A DNA stretch of 64,000 bases from Acridotheres tristis (taxonomy: Eukaryota > Chordata > Aves > Passeriformes > Sturnidae): assembly GCA_037013685.1 (NCBI GenBank), contig CM072892.1, positions 21,519,501 through 21,583,500 on the forward strand, in the 5' to 3' direction. The notes under the pieces were generated by a model, which saw only the letters and a list, made by a program, of their open reading frames with translations, searched no databases and was not told the DNA's origin. This document shows positions 1 through 39,000 of this stretch, in pieces; within the stretch, counting starts at the first letter, position 1; the number at the start of each line of letters is the position of its first letter. The position numbers and the translations under genes were made by a program.

Positions 1-8917
<8,917 letters not shown>

Positions 8918-9513
8918 ACTCCCTCCACGTGCCTCAGTGGAAGGGACACACCCATGGGACACTCCGTGGCACACAGGCCACTACATCCGTGAACAACACA
9001 CTTCTGACTGCTTAGTATAACAGACATTTCCTCACAATACTGAAGTGGCCACATCAGCTCTAAATGGCATTTTGTAAATAGAGAGAGGAGAAAAAAATTA
9101 TTTGATTTCTATGTCTTCAGGGTCTGGCCCTAGAGGTGCTTGGCTTTATTTTTTTTCCTGTTTTTTTTTTTATTTATTTGTCTCAATGAATTCGCAGCAA
9201 CCCAAGTTGTCCATGGCTGATCAGTTCAGACTTTGTATGCACCATTAGCCTCCCAGTTGCTGGCTGAGATGTTGTGAGCATGTGTGACGCTGGCATGGCA
9301 GCATTTTCAGTGTCACTGCTAAGTGTCTGATCTTCCAAATAAGGAATGAACTGACCTGTCTGTTTCTGGAGACTTCCTAGAGAAACTATTGATTGCTAAC
9401 TTTGACATATTTTAACAAGATGGGTAATCAACCAAAGTTGTTGGTTTTTTTTTTTCATTTGCAGTTACTTATGTTTAAAACATGAATTTAAAACATGAAT
9501 TTAGCCTTTTTAA

Positions 9514-9519
9514 AATAAA
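9514..9519 (+). terminator. Candidate proximal poly(A) signal of SPTLC2
   Basis: Canonical AATAAA about 600 bases after the stop codon, with GT-rich sequence immediately downstream. Confidence 0.45.
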
Positions 9520-12500
9520 TGTGTTGTTGACATGTCACTGACAGGACCATTGTTCCCAAACATTATTTAATTTTGTAAGCCACAGGCAGAAGGACTTCTG
9601 GAACTGTAGCCTCTTTTCCTTCCCAGTATGGATACCAGATTGTCTCCTGGTTTTGACACTAATTGTCCCTTTGATAGAGGGTAAGTGATGGAGGAGAGGG
9701 GTTTGTTTTGCTTTGTTTTTAATACTTCTGTTTAAAAAAAAAAAAGAAAAAATACGGGTGTTGTGTGTGTTGCCTTCTCACCTTCAGGTTAGTTTCTCTT
9801 GCTTTAGAATTATCCTAAAGTCATGAATAAGTCACTAAGTCCTAGAAGGGTGCTCTTGGGTTTAAACAAACTAAAGCAAGTCTCCTGCTTAGTCTTAAGA
9901 CTAAGCCCCCTCAATAAGCAGGCCTATACAAGGGGTGACTATTAGGAGACCCATCTATTTCATGGAGATCATGTGAAAGACTGCTGCCCTTTGCTATGCT
10001 AACTCACTGTTTCTTGTCATCTGTGAGGTGTTCTTCACTGGCCCTTACACATATGGACAGCTTGAATCTTGTAGTCAATCCATTACATTTTGGCTGGCCA
10101 GCAAAGTCCCCATTGGCAGCTGCATGTCCATAGACCTTCCCTGAAGAGAGAGAATGTCCTCACAATTGCATTTAATTTGATATCTTTATTCTTTTGTACT
10201 TCTGTTACTGATCAACACTGCTCAAATGAGTGTTGGCTGAGCCAATTACTGCTTAGAGTCTTTATTTGCAAGTTTCATCCTGTCCCTCTGTTTCAAATAG
10301 ATGCCTTTGCTCTAACACACCTTAGAACTGGTCTGCTACTTAGTCTTTACATCTTGAATTCTTTCAGTGAACAGAGTGGATCAACAAAAAGGTACCAAAA
10401 TTTTAAATATGAATCAATTGCAGTATAGTTTGTTTCTGTATTTTGTATTTAGACATTCACAATTTCTGCAAAGATAGTAAAATGTTAACATTGTGTCAAT
10501 TGAGTTGGGCCAGCTCCTTAGAGTTAGCAAGATATTTTTTGCAGGTTACTGAGGTTTTAGAAACAGACTTATCATCATAATACTAAAGCAGAGAGCAACT
10601 CAAAGCTCTTTGTGTGGTGCTGAAAAAAAAATTATTCTTTTAAAGTTCTAAAGTGTTCACTCTGCAACTAACAGGGAGGGAGTGTTTTGGCCACTAGAAC
10701 CAAGCAGTTCTGCAAATACATGTGGTGAGTTAAAGCAGAATTGTCTTCTGTTTTATAGACTATCTAACTTCATGCATTTATAGATCTTGTTACATTTTAA
10801 TGTAATGGAACTTTCAAAACACTGGTTCATTTTTTTACCATTGAATTTCAGAAATTTAATTATATGAGAAGAACTGAAGTTGACTGTTTGAAAATAAGTC
10901 CACATAACTATTTCTGTCTTAGTCCATTAATGTTGGTTGGCTCTTCTTGTGGAGCTGAGTGAGTGCAGAGTCTGAGGAGTCTGTATGTGCATCTTGGATA
11001 GCTATGAAATAATCTCACGTGTTCAGCCAGAGTGAATAAACAGCAGATAGCTGAGCTTACTTTCCTGCCCGTGTTCTGCCCAGGACTAGCTCTAACATTC
11101 CAGCAGATTACCTGCTTTCTGACTTCAAGAAGCTTTACCTCAAAGAATTATTGACTTTTTTTCTCTCTGGATTGTACTAGGGAACAAGAGGAGGTTAGTA
11201 CAAGAAGCCCTGACTTCAGCCCTGACCCTGATCACTTGATCATGAAATGGTTTAAGAGCAGACAAAACTGACCAATTTAAAGGCTTGGATCAGTAGGTAG
11301 CTGTTCTTAAGCATTCACAAATGTACAGTGTGTTTGTCTGCTGTGTCGTCAAGTCAGTTTGGAAACTGTGATGCATTAAATTAGAAGTGGGTTATCATAG
11401 ATTGTACAAATGCTGAGTCTTAACCTTGTCTCTGGGAATCAGTTTTAGAGCAGCTTGTCTTTGGAAGTGAGAAAAGCATCTGTAAAATCTTCATAATATA
11501 GATAAATCTTGTGTAATACTTCTGAAATGGTCAGTGTTTAAAAATTACTAGTGTCCTATTTGGTTTCTGGTTGCAGCTCTGGAGGAAATTGTGTTCAAGC
11601 TTCTGCCTTTTAGTATCTTTTTGCTGTGTCACACTGTCTGCATATAACTTTGAATTTGGGTTGCAAAGACACTTGGGAAATAATTCTGGCAGTTAGCATT
11701 TGCAAACTGCTTGGTTACATTTCAGCCTTGCCATATCCTTTTTGGGAAGCAAATCCCCTCACTCCTCTCTGAGGCCTTTTGTTCAAGAGAGACTGTTTTG
11801 CCAAAGTCTGGTAAAAATAATGAAACCTGTTGAAACTGTTTTGGAAAAAGTAAGAGTTACAAGTCCAAGATTTCACACTTTTAATTTAGTAATTCACTGA
11901 GCTTGAAAGCCAAGAAAACCATTTTGCATCTACTAAAAAAAACTCAAGTAAGGGCTTGTGCTAAGCAACCCTACAGTATGTATGCTGTCACGGTATGTGT
12001 AGGATGGATTGCTGCTTTGATATTTATGTACTGACCAGAAATCTGTCTCCTTTTTCTCCTGGCAGTAGGAATGAATGAAAGAACCAATCTTGAGAGATCA
12101 CAAAGGAAGAAAAGCTGCTTAAGAAATAAAACTTCAGTCCCTGCCAACTTTTCAGAGACATTCTAATTGAAAATGACTCCTGGTATTTCTTAAGAGATGC
12201 AAAATTGAAAAGAAAATGAAGGCTGCTTTTGAACAAAGGATTTTTGCCCAGTACTATATATTGGCTAAACTCATAAATATACAATAGTTACCTTCCCAGT
12301 ACCTCTCTGAAGAGCTAAGCAAGCAAGTTTTTGCCTCTGTTGAGCAGAGTGAAGCGTTTAGAACCATTACTGTTTTTAAGGCTAATGGTCATATTCTTTC
12401 ACTCATAAGAAAATTGAGAAGCTCCTATTACCGAGCATCAGCAAAGAGTGGGAGATCTGCTTCTCGTTAGAAACTGGCCTTCCCAAGTAGATCTTTGTCT

Positions 12501-14830
12501 TAAGGAACCTGATTCATAGTTTTCCTTTAGTTCCTTGGCAGAGAAGAAACCAATTTTTTTTGTGTCTGAATATTCAGGGTCTTCATTTTTGTTTTTTACA
12601 TGATACAAAGTTTTGTATGTATGTATATGATATATTTAACTCTTTAGTTGCTGTATCTTTTCCCCTCTAAGTAGCATCCTTAATGAACAGTTCTGGTTCT
12701 TGAGTTACAGGTGTAGTATGCTTCTCCTTTAGGCAAAGACTCAGGAGCGAGTTGACCAAACATCTAAAGGAGTTGCATTATCAATCCTCTTGCTAAGAGT
12801 GCAGATGTGGTACTCACCTTCGCAAAGAACAGGCAAGGGAAGTGTGCCCATAAAATCAGCAATTCTGTGCTGTGTGGATGAAGGTCTGATACAACAGAAA
12901 TGGAGAAAAGGGATAGTCAATCATTGCTTATTTTCAGCTGTACAGGGATCTTTCATGTACTTGAACAAATATCCCTAAATCAGGAATGCAGCTTTCAGTG
13001 CCTGAATGGACACTCCTCTACAACTTTTCCACACCAAGTAAATAATTCTTCTCCTTCTGTGCAAATTTTGATTTCTTTACCTCTGAAAAGCATTTAGCTT
13101 ATAGCTGTTTGCTTGTTCAGAAGCCGTGTTATCTATTCAGGGAGATCGTAGGAGAGGTTGGAGGAAAGCATGACTCTTCATTTCATCTAAGAGAGCACCT
13201 TGCAGCACTGGATATAGAGCACTATGAATGAGCCCCCTTGCTGCATCACAGAGAAGGAAAATTGTATCCCAAGAAGGAGATGTATCCCAATATACAATGC
13301 TCAGTCAGAATGTATACAGTTTATATATATTATTTTTGCAGTTTATATTCAGCCTATGAAAGTGTCAAGCATGCTGGGATCTGTATGGGTAGCACCTTCT
13401 GCATGGAGATTTGAGGCACCTCCAGTCTGTTCCACACTAGTGAAGTGCTGAGCTATTTAGGAATGCTTAGTATGACCCCTCAGCAGGTGCACTGTTGGCT
13501 TTGGTGCTGGACCTGACACCCAAGTGGCATTGGACCACTGTTTAGGAAAAGCACGAGTCATTTGACCTGCATAATCCTAACATGGTTTTAAAAGAAAAAA
13601 AAAATCTCCAATGCCATTCTGATGGCTTTGTATTCCTGTAGACATTCACAGTCTTGCAGTTGCTCACCTGTTCAAGGATTCAGACATAATACTAGAGCAC
13701 AAACATAAAGTATTTGTGTGAAGTGGTGTGCTTTACCTTTCACTAAAAAGAGAAGCATTTGTTGCAGATATTGGAGCTGTTGTGCTTATATCCCCAAAAG
13801 GGGCTGGGTGAAAGCAGATGATGACTGTGGTGTGTGTTGAAGGCCTTAAACTGTGATTCTTGGTATGAAGAATTGAAATTAAGACTGACTTTGAAGAATG
13901 CAGTGGATTTTAACCCACGGAAGAATACTCGGTGCTCTTAGTTAAGCAGTATGTACTGCTATTTTCTTGGGAGGGAGAGGTTCAGAACTCAATCTGTGTG
14001 TGACCCTGGCAGCTGTTTTAGGAGATGTCTGTACATGGGAGCCAAAAGTAGTGCAGTTTTCTGCACTGATGTTCCTGTGGAGCTTACATAGTTCCTGCAT
14101 AGTTCCATCAGTCACTGTTCCTGGGCTGCTGGAAGTGGGAGACTTAGATGGTCAGGGACTTCAGAACCAGTGGCAGCTTAGCAAGTTCATTTCCTCAACG
14201 GTAGGTCTCACATCAATATGCCAAGGGTTGGTGCCATTCCAAAAATACCCACGGTGAAGTGAAACATGCACCAAACCATCGGATCTTTGTAAACATTCCT
14301 TTTTTTTTTTTTTGCCAAAGCTCATCCTATTCAGACAGTATTTCTGCTACCCTCTAATGGTATATTAAGCTTAATGCAGCTCTAGCCTCCCAATATTAAC
14401 TTCATACCCATCAGAGAGAGAACTGAGGAATGCTGGAGCCTGAGGCTTTAGGCTAGCAGCCCCAAAGCCAATGGTGGCCCACATTTCCACAAGCCCTGGG
14501 CAGAATTACCAAGTCACAGCACTTCATCTTAAATTGCACTGTATTCTTACACCTCTGTGTTGCTATAATGTACATATATATTGGAATTTTTTGTAGATAA
14601 GACATTTTAGATAAAATTTTTAAATGGGCTCCCCCCAAAATATTTTATGCCAGATGTCTAATTTTTTTTACACTTGTGATTAACATGAATATGGATGCTC
14701 TGTGGGCAGGGAAAAAGATAAATGGATGGTACATTGGCTTTAAAAAGGTAACAATGCATGTTTAAAAAAAACACTGGAGAAAAAAATGCTTGGGAAAAAA
14801 ATTCATTCAAATATATTCTATGTTCTGCAT

Positions 14831-14836
14831 AATAAA
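14831..14836 (+). terminator. Candidate distal poly(A) signal of SPTLC2
   Basis: Canonical AATAAA with a T-rich downstream element near 14872-14880. It is the last good signal but one before the ISM2 CpG island; an alternative AATAAA lies at 14957-14962. Confidence 0.5.
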
Positions 14837-14859
14837 GACTTTGAAAAAACACTGTATCA

Positions 14860-15850
14860 TGATTTTGGCACTTTTTTTCTTAATGAGGCTTTTCCCTATT
14901 AAGGAGACTGAACCCTCTTTCTTTTCCTTCCCAGTCCCTCTCCCACCCACCCCCAAAATAAAAGCCTCAGAAAAATTCAGTACATGAGATTCATACTGGA
15001 ATGACATACTGCGTAAAACCATAGCCTGTTTGAGAGCTCAGACACAGCATTGTTCCCCTCTAGCCTTGTACTCCAGAGCCAGGAAACCTTGCATGCGAGA
15101 TGGATGCTTAGCTGTTTTTTGGCAGTCTCTGGTCCATCGTACAGCAACAGCTTTGATGTGCAGTCTAGAAAAGCCGCTTCTGTTGTGGAGAGACGCCTGC
15201 AGTCGTAGCTGCTGCTCCTGGTGTGCAGCACTCCCACGATGAGTGCCTGCTCTAGCTCGGTGCTGGCCCCAAAAAGCTGCTGTGCTTGAAAGCCAGGCTG
15301 CTACCCTTGGGTGCTGTTAGAGTGTCAGGCTGCTCTCAGCTGCCGTGCTGCTAATGAGATATTTGAAAGGGCTTCTTGATCCATCTCGCATGGGATTCTT
15401 GACCTCACATCTGTCTTGCAGTTTGTGTCTTATTTTAAACATTTCCTTCCATTCATCTCAGCCCTAGGTCTGCATAAACCAGATGTCGGTATTTGAAAAG
15501 GAGATGCAGGTTCTGATTTTAGCTGTGGGTACACAAATGGGCCCAGGTGATTTGCAGCCTTGTGCTGCTGTAGAAGTGTTGGGTTTTCCCTTCTAGGTCT
15601 CCATTTCTGGGACTGTGCCAGTAATGGCACTTCTCAGTGGGCTGCAAAGCCTCCTTTCAGTGTCCTTCCCTAAGAATTTTTTTCATAGTGCTTTTCCTAA
15701 TTTCCTTCATAGGCTCATGAACGCCTGTGGAAATCCTGGAGAAGATAGTCTCTATACCCCAAGTAAACAGCCACTCCACGTTTCTAACAGGCTTTGAAGG
15801 CTGGATAAGATGCTGCCGGCGTACAGGAGAGCAGATCATGGAATAAAGAT
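14860..15850. other. SPTLC2-ISM2 intergenic spacer
   Basis: About 1 kb between the probable SPTLC2 3' end and the ISM2 CpG island. I see only short open frames on both strands and no recognisable gene or repeat. Confidence 0.6.
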
Positions 15851-16920
15851 GTTTTTTGAGTGGTAGAAACTTTCTCCCGCAATTCGGGAACAGCCGGGGC
15901 TTTCACCAGGGAGCACAGAGTCCCGTTTCTGTCTGTCGGGGGCCGGTCCCGGGGCAGGGGGCCCGTCCCCCTCCTCCCGCAGAGCAGCCCCAGCGCTGGC
16001 GCTCGGAGAAAGGGAAAAGGGCGCCTTCTGCAAGCTCTTTTCGCCAGGGGAACGGCGGGAGGCTCTGAGCCCCCTGCCCGGCCGCGTCTCCGCTCCCACC
16101 CCTCGGTCCAGGCGCCTCCATCCTCCCTCCCGCCTCGTGCGGCCGGGCCGGAGCCGCCGGGGCCCGCGGCCGCCCCGCCCCGCCGGGAGGGCGCAGCGGC
16201 GGCGGGGCTGCCCCGGCGGGGCTGCCGAGGGGCTTGTGCGAGGCCGGCGCCGCCGAGGCGCGGAACAAAGAGCCCCGGGCCGGGTCGGCCCCGCCGCAAG
16301 GGAAGCGCCCCGCGGGCACCGCCGGGCGGAGGGGGCGGCGGCCGCCCCGGCCATGCAGCTGCCGGGAGGGGAGGAGCGGAGCGGGCGGTGGCGCCCCGGA
16401 GGGGGCAGCGCCCGGAGAGAGAGGGGGGAGGTCTGGCCGTGCCTGCAGCCTCCGAGCGGGGCAGGGGCGCGGCGGGGCCGTGCCCGGGGCCGGCAGCCGC
16501 GGCGGTCGCCCGGGAGGGGCGGGAGGCGCTTCATGCGAGCAAGAGCCTCTCCCCACAGAGCGGCCTCCCGTCCGCCCTCCGGTGCCCGGCGCTGCCTGCA
16601 GAGCCGCGGCAGCACCGGAGAGTGACTCGATGAGGGGAGGAGAAGAGGAGGAAAAGAAATCGGATTGCCGAAAGGATTAGGAAGTGGGGTGGGGAACCGA
16701 AGCTCTCTCCCTTCCTCCCTCCCCGCACACATTTGTGAAGCTTTTCAGAGTTACCCTTCAGCATCAGTACCGGCAGGCGACCCGGGGGAGCCGCGACAGC
16801 GGAAGGTGCTCGGCAAACTGCAAGAGCGATCAGAGGGAGCGGAGTGGCCCGGGCCGGCGGACCCTACCCCGGCCCCTGCCCGCGCCGCGGGGCACCGCAC
16901 TTCCCGGCTCCGGTGGTTTT

Positions 16921-16970
16921 TGTATATCTATATATATATATATATAGATATATAGAGATATATATATAAA
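16921..16970. repeat. TA-rich microsatellite (TA/GATA-like) just upstream of the ISM2 start codon
   Basis: Alternating T and A with occasional G (TATATA... and GATATATAGAGA blocks) is embedded in an otherwise GC-rich island, 111-160 bases before the ATG at 17081. It is either promoter or 5' UTR. It is probably polymorphic in length and could mimic a TATA element. Confidence 0.9.
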
Positions 16971-17080
16971 TTGTTACGCTTTTACTGCTCCTCTCGGAGG
17001 ACAGGATTTGGAGCACTGAGGGTGGGCGTGCTGCCAGACCGCCTGCCCTGGACGTGTGAGGTGGGGAGAGGAAGGGAGAG

Positions 17081-34636
<17,556 letters not shown>

Positions 34637-36050
34637 CCACGGCCACTCTCAAAGGTGCCACGACCACCACTGGCTTGCATCCCTGTGCAGCCTGGCCAGC
34701 CCTGACCCTGCTCAGGGGCTCCTCAGTGGTACCAGGCAGAATGGGGAGGATGCACCGTCTGTGTCATCCTCAGAGGGGTGTCTCAGCCCCCCTCCGATTT
34801 CTGAGGATCCTGGAGGTTATTGTGGTGCATTCCCTGCCATGCCACTCAAGGCAGTCCTGCAGTCCAGGGCTCCTGGGCCTGGCATGTGGAGAGCAGCCGG
34901 GGTTGGGAAGCATAAAGGGAGCAAGGGGCTGCTCCTGTCTGCTTTTATTCTCTGTGACCTTTGAACGCAGCCTGAAAGCTGAGCACAGGGTGAGTTGGGC
35001 TCAGCTCCTGCTGGTTTCACACCACATCTGAGGAGCTGCTGCAGGCATGGTTGCCTGCTCTTGTCTGTACACCTGCACTGGCACACACTGGTTAATGTCT
35101 GAAACTGGGGGTAGGTCTTCCTAGAGAGTGCAGGGCTGTTCCAGCCATGCATACAGAGCAGGGCCTCCCCCATCCTTGGGTTTGTGCATGCAGGGTTGGG
35201 AAGGAGCAGGGAAAGGCGTATCCGGGTCCATGGGTCTGGGGGAGGGAGCTGTAGGGCAGGAGGAGACTGCCTGCCTGGGTTTCCTTGGCAGGATTGCCTA
35301 GCCACCAGGGTTTTGGCTGCCAAAGCTACACACAGGTGGAGTTCAGAGGAGGTCAGCATGGGGACATACCATCTGTGTGCATTTCAGCCTCTCTGCCTTG
35401 GGGGAACAGGGTGGGAGCATCTGTGCAAGTCACAGCACTAGCCTTCTACCAGACCTTGGCCCCTTGGCAGTTCCCAGAGGGTCTCAGGAGCACCTGTGGC
35501 ACAGCCCAAAAGAAAGTCCTGTGTTTCCCACTGACAGCCCTGCCAGGGGCAGGAGGTACCTTGGCCACTGCTCATGCTATTGCTGGTGAGGAACAAAAAG
35601 CACTGAGCCAAGCCAGGCCCTGCTCCATGCCGAGTCTGCCCATGTCCCCACATGCTCCATTCTGTGTCTGCCCAGGTCCCCACCTGGAGGCAGCCCAGAC
35701 AAACCAAACCAAGCCATGGATGCCTCAGGGTCACTTCCAGGCCAGGCTCACAAGTGTGGCTCCAGAGGAGGAACACACACACGTGCTAATAGTGTCAATA
35801 CCTGGTGTCCACAGACCAGGGATTGTGATGCTCTCTGTTGGCACTTTGATCATCTTGCCTGGGTTTTATTCAGCTTTTCACAGGTCCATGGCAGTGTGTC
35901 CCAGAATATTTTGGAAGCTTTTCTGCAGAGAAACTAGGCTGAGCACCTTCATCCCTGGACATTCAGTTTCTGAACTGGCAGAAAATTTATAGCTTTTATT
36001 TAACAAATTTTTATGCATCAGGGGAAATAAAAGTCAAGCACACATAAAGA
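34637..36050 (+). other. ISM2: Probable ISM2 3' UTR
   Basis: Non-coding sequence after the stop codon; the first canonical AATAAA is at 36026-36031. Further AATAAA hexamers at 37509 and 38756 could mark longer forms. Confidence 0.45.
36026..36031 (+). terminator. Candidate ISM2 poly(A) signal
   Basis: First AATAAA on the + strand after the ISM2 stop, about 1.4 kb downstream. Its use is inferred from position only. Confidence 0.4.
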
Positions 36051-39000
36051 AGAATGGAGTTATTTCTACATTAGAGGTTTCATGCAAGGCTGCTACCTAC
36101 TCCGTGTACTTCTGCAGGGCACTGTTGAACCCAAACACTGGTTGCAGAGGTCCTTAGTTGACCGTCCTGTGCTGTCTGTCCTTCTTACAGGCGCTTTCTC
36201 CAGCCTCAGTGAATGTCCTTGGTCTGAAAACTCTTTGGGGAGTCTTTCTGGGAGCATCTTTGTATCTGTTGAGTGTATGTTGATCCATTTGCCTTGGTTA
36301 CTGATAGAATATTGCATCCTTGGTCATCCATACCTAAGACTTCATAGGCGATAAAACAAAAGTATTAATGAAGTTATCACTGAATTATTCTTACTTAACT
36401 ATTATTACACCCTTGTATCCCTAGACTCTGGATATGGGTTCTATCAAAATACAGGCAGACATCATCCATTTCCCAACAGACATGCAGTCTGAGATGACCA
36501 GTGTTCTATAAATGGTGAGAAGGAAGAAAACCAAATAAACATGGATGGAGACCTAGACCTTGGAACATTTTCGTGATCACTACATGTTCTCTAGCCCAGA
36601 TGGTCATTCACTCACTAGTTTCTGGCAAAGAGGTAATCATATAGGGGTGGTCAGGAGGGGGTGACAGTGATCTGGTTGCTTAGTTCTGGGAGCCAGGGAG
36701 CCTCAGCAAGAGACATGGAAGCAAACAAATGCATCTGAAGCCATGGAAGGACAAACTTGTTAACTGCAGTCATTCACCATTCCACTCCCATACCATATAC
36801 CATCATTAACATCATCAAACTCTCCATGGAATTTATTTACCATCAGGGCAGATTTCTTTAAAGCAACCTCCTGTTGAAAGTGCCTAGTGTTCAGTATTCC
36901 TGTGCATGGAAGCAGGACTTCTACAAACAGTCTTTCTTGAAGAAGACTTGCCAGAGCTCACCCAATTTTTTTGTTAGACTGGCTGCTCTCTAAGGAAATG
37001 CTCTTATAGTAAGAGTGTTACCCGAGATTTTTACTGTCCTCCGCTATACACTGGATATGTCAACCAGTCTAACCCCCAGAAAAAAACTTGTATTTTCTGT
37101 AATAACTGGAGTTCCAAGGGCAAGTAAAAAAATTTCTTGTATTGATATTCCCCATCCCCTGATGCCCCCACAAAAGCTAGTTGAGAGCCAAGTAGCTGTT
37201 CTGCTTTGCTGCCTCTGTGGTTTGGACAATACAGGCACAAACTGGAGCATGAGAAACAAGCACCATTGTTCCTCATACAAGCACCTTACACACCGTGAGG
37301 CTTTGGAGAGCACCGTGAAAAAAGTAGACATTAAGCAAGTGTTTATTTTTATATCCTGTCAAAGATTCTGTCCAGCCCACTGCTATTTAAGTTATGAATC
37401 TCTAAGCTTTCACTCCTAAAGTTTATTGATTTTTTTATATATATAATATATATAAAATGTCTTTTATTCCTACAGAATTTCACAGAGAATTCTTTAATCT
37501 GATGCTGCAATAAAGCACTTTATATATGTATATGTCATGCTGATGTCATTCAGTTGTGACTGAAGCATGTGTTGCTATTTATTTTGGTTGAGAGGGATGA
37601 TACTGTGCTTAATGCTGTATGTCTTGGGTTCCCCGGCCCAGCTGGGGGGCCCTGATGGCTTAACATTTGCGTTTGAAGTTGTTTGGCTGCAAAAGTCACA
37701 GGTAAGAAAGACTGTCTGGAGCCTGTGGGATATCTGAAGTTCTGCTTACAGGGAAGCAAGCCTCCTACAAGAAGACCCTCAGGGTCAGTGCTGAGAATCA
37801 AATGCATTGCCTGCGTCCCAGCCATGACCTTGGGTTTTATTCCATGGTCAGCCTGGCCAGAGCTGGGTACTGCCTGATTGTCCAGCTCACCACTTTAAGC
37901 AAGAGTATTAGGCATGGAAGCAGGAGGAGAACAACCCCAGTATCATCCCAGCTGTAAAACTGGTTTGGCAAACCACCTCCAGAGCCAACAGCTGATTATG
38001 GCAGGGGGATTTGCAAAGCTTTCCAGGATCACAACTTTTTGTTGCTGTTAATTTAGTGCGTAAATCACAAACACTTTCAAGCTCTTGCTGCTTCCAGCTG
38101 TTTCTCCTCCTTCTCTCTTGCTCCTTTAGCTTTGTGCTGGCTGCACATCTGTCAGGGGATATCTGCTACTCTAGCATGGGACACTGCTGGCCTCTGCCTG
38201 GGGGCAGCAGGCGACTCCTCTCAGTGAAGGATGCTAGGGGCTTCCTACTGGCCTTCTGCAACATCAAAAACACTGTTTCATGGAGCCCAAGCCAGGGGGA
38301 GCGGGCTGAGCTCCCCTCTGCTCAGAGAAAATCACTCTTTCCCTGGAGGGGCAGTCAGCAGTTACTGCTATGTATGTAACATGCTTAATGTGCTTTTATC
38401 CTCTGCAACAAGGTCCTTGCTGTGTTGGATGATGAACACTGCTGTGAAATTCCTGGGATATAGAAATCCCACAGCCAGAGGATGGAAGCAGGAAGAATTC
38501 CTGCCCTAATTCTGCAGGTGTTGAAGACCTGGAGATGTCACCTGAAATCATAGAGTGAGTCTGTGACAGTCTTAAGCTGCATTTTTGCCTGCTGCTTTGA
38601 TCACAAAAGTTCTCAACCAGTTCTGTTGAGTTGTCTTAGTCTGCCAGCCTGAACTGGAGCTGAGCTGGACCAGTCCCCTGGCATCCAGTGTGCAGTGGTG
38701 TTTCCTGCACACAGAGGGAGCTGTGCCCAGATTTTGGTGGGGCACAGGTGGAGTCAATAAAGCCCATCTCTCAGGATGAACATGGGATTTTGTAGGAACA
38801 TGTTTACAGCAACAGAGATCCCATCACCTGTCTGATTTTTTGCAGGGCTCCAGCTTCAAGAATCTGCTTCTTAGAAAGCACACAAAAAGCTGGGCCCAGA
38901 AGGAGCTCCTCTGGAAGGAGAAACAGAATGATAATGCCAGGAGAGTTTAACCAAAGTCTGTGCAGCAGGCCTGAACTGCAATGCCTGGTATTAACCTAGG

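Larger units (their letters stand above)
8918..14855 (+). other. SPTLC2: SPTLC2 3' UTR (probable full extent)
   Basis: After the stop codon there are about 6 kb of AT-rich, repeat-poor sequence without coding content. Candidate poly(A) signals are AATAAA at 9514-9519 (short form) and AATAAA at 14831-14836, followed by a T-rich stretch from about 14872 (long form). Another AATAAA lies at 14957. The mammalian gene also has a several-kilobase 3' UTR, which favours the distal site. The exact 3' end is inferred. Confidence 0.55.

Noticed and set aside
15784..16732. Long overlapping open frames on both strands (up to 298 codons) in the GC-rich block before ISM2
   Set aside because: Arg/Pro/Gly/Ala-rich translations in all frames are what a stop-poor CpG island produces. 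There are no domains, and frames are open on both strands at once.
36200..36355. Minus-strand open stretch of about 48 codons that looks somewhat protein-like
   Set aside because: It ends at a stop with no clear splice donor, and I recognise no family. It could be a decayed retrocopy, but there is not enough evidence to call it.
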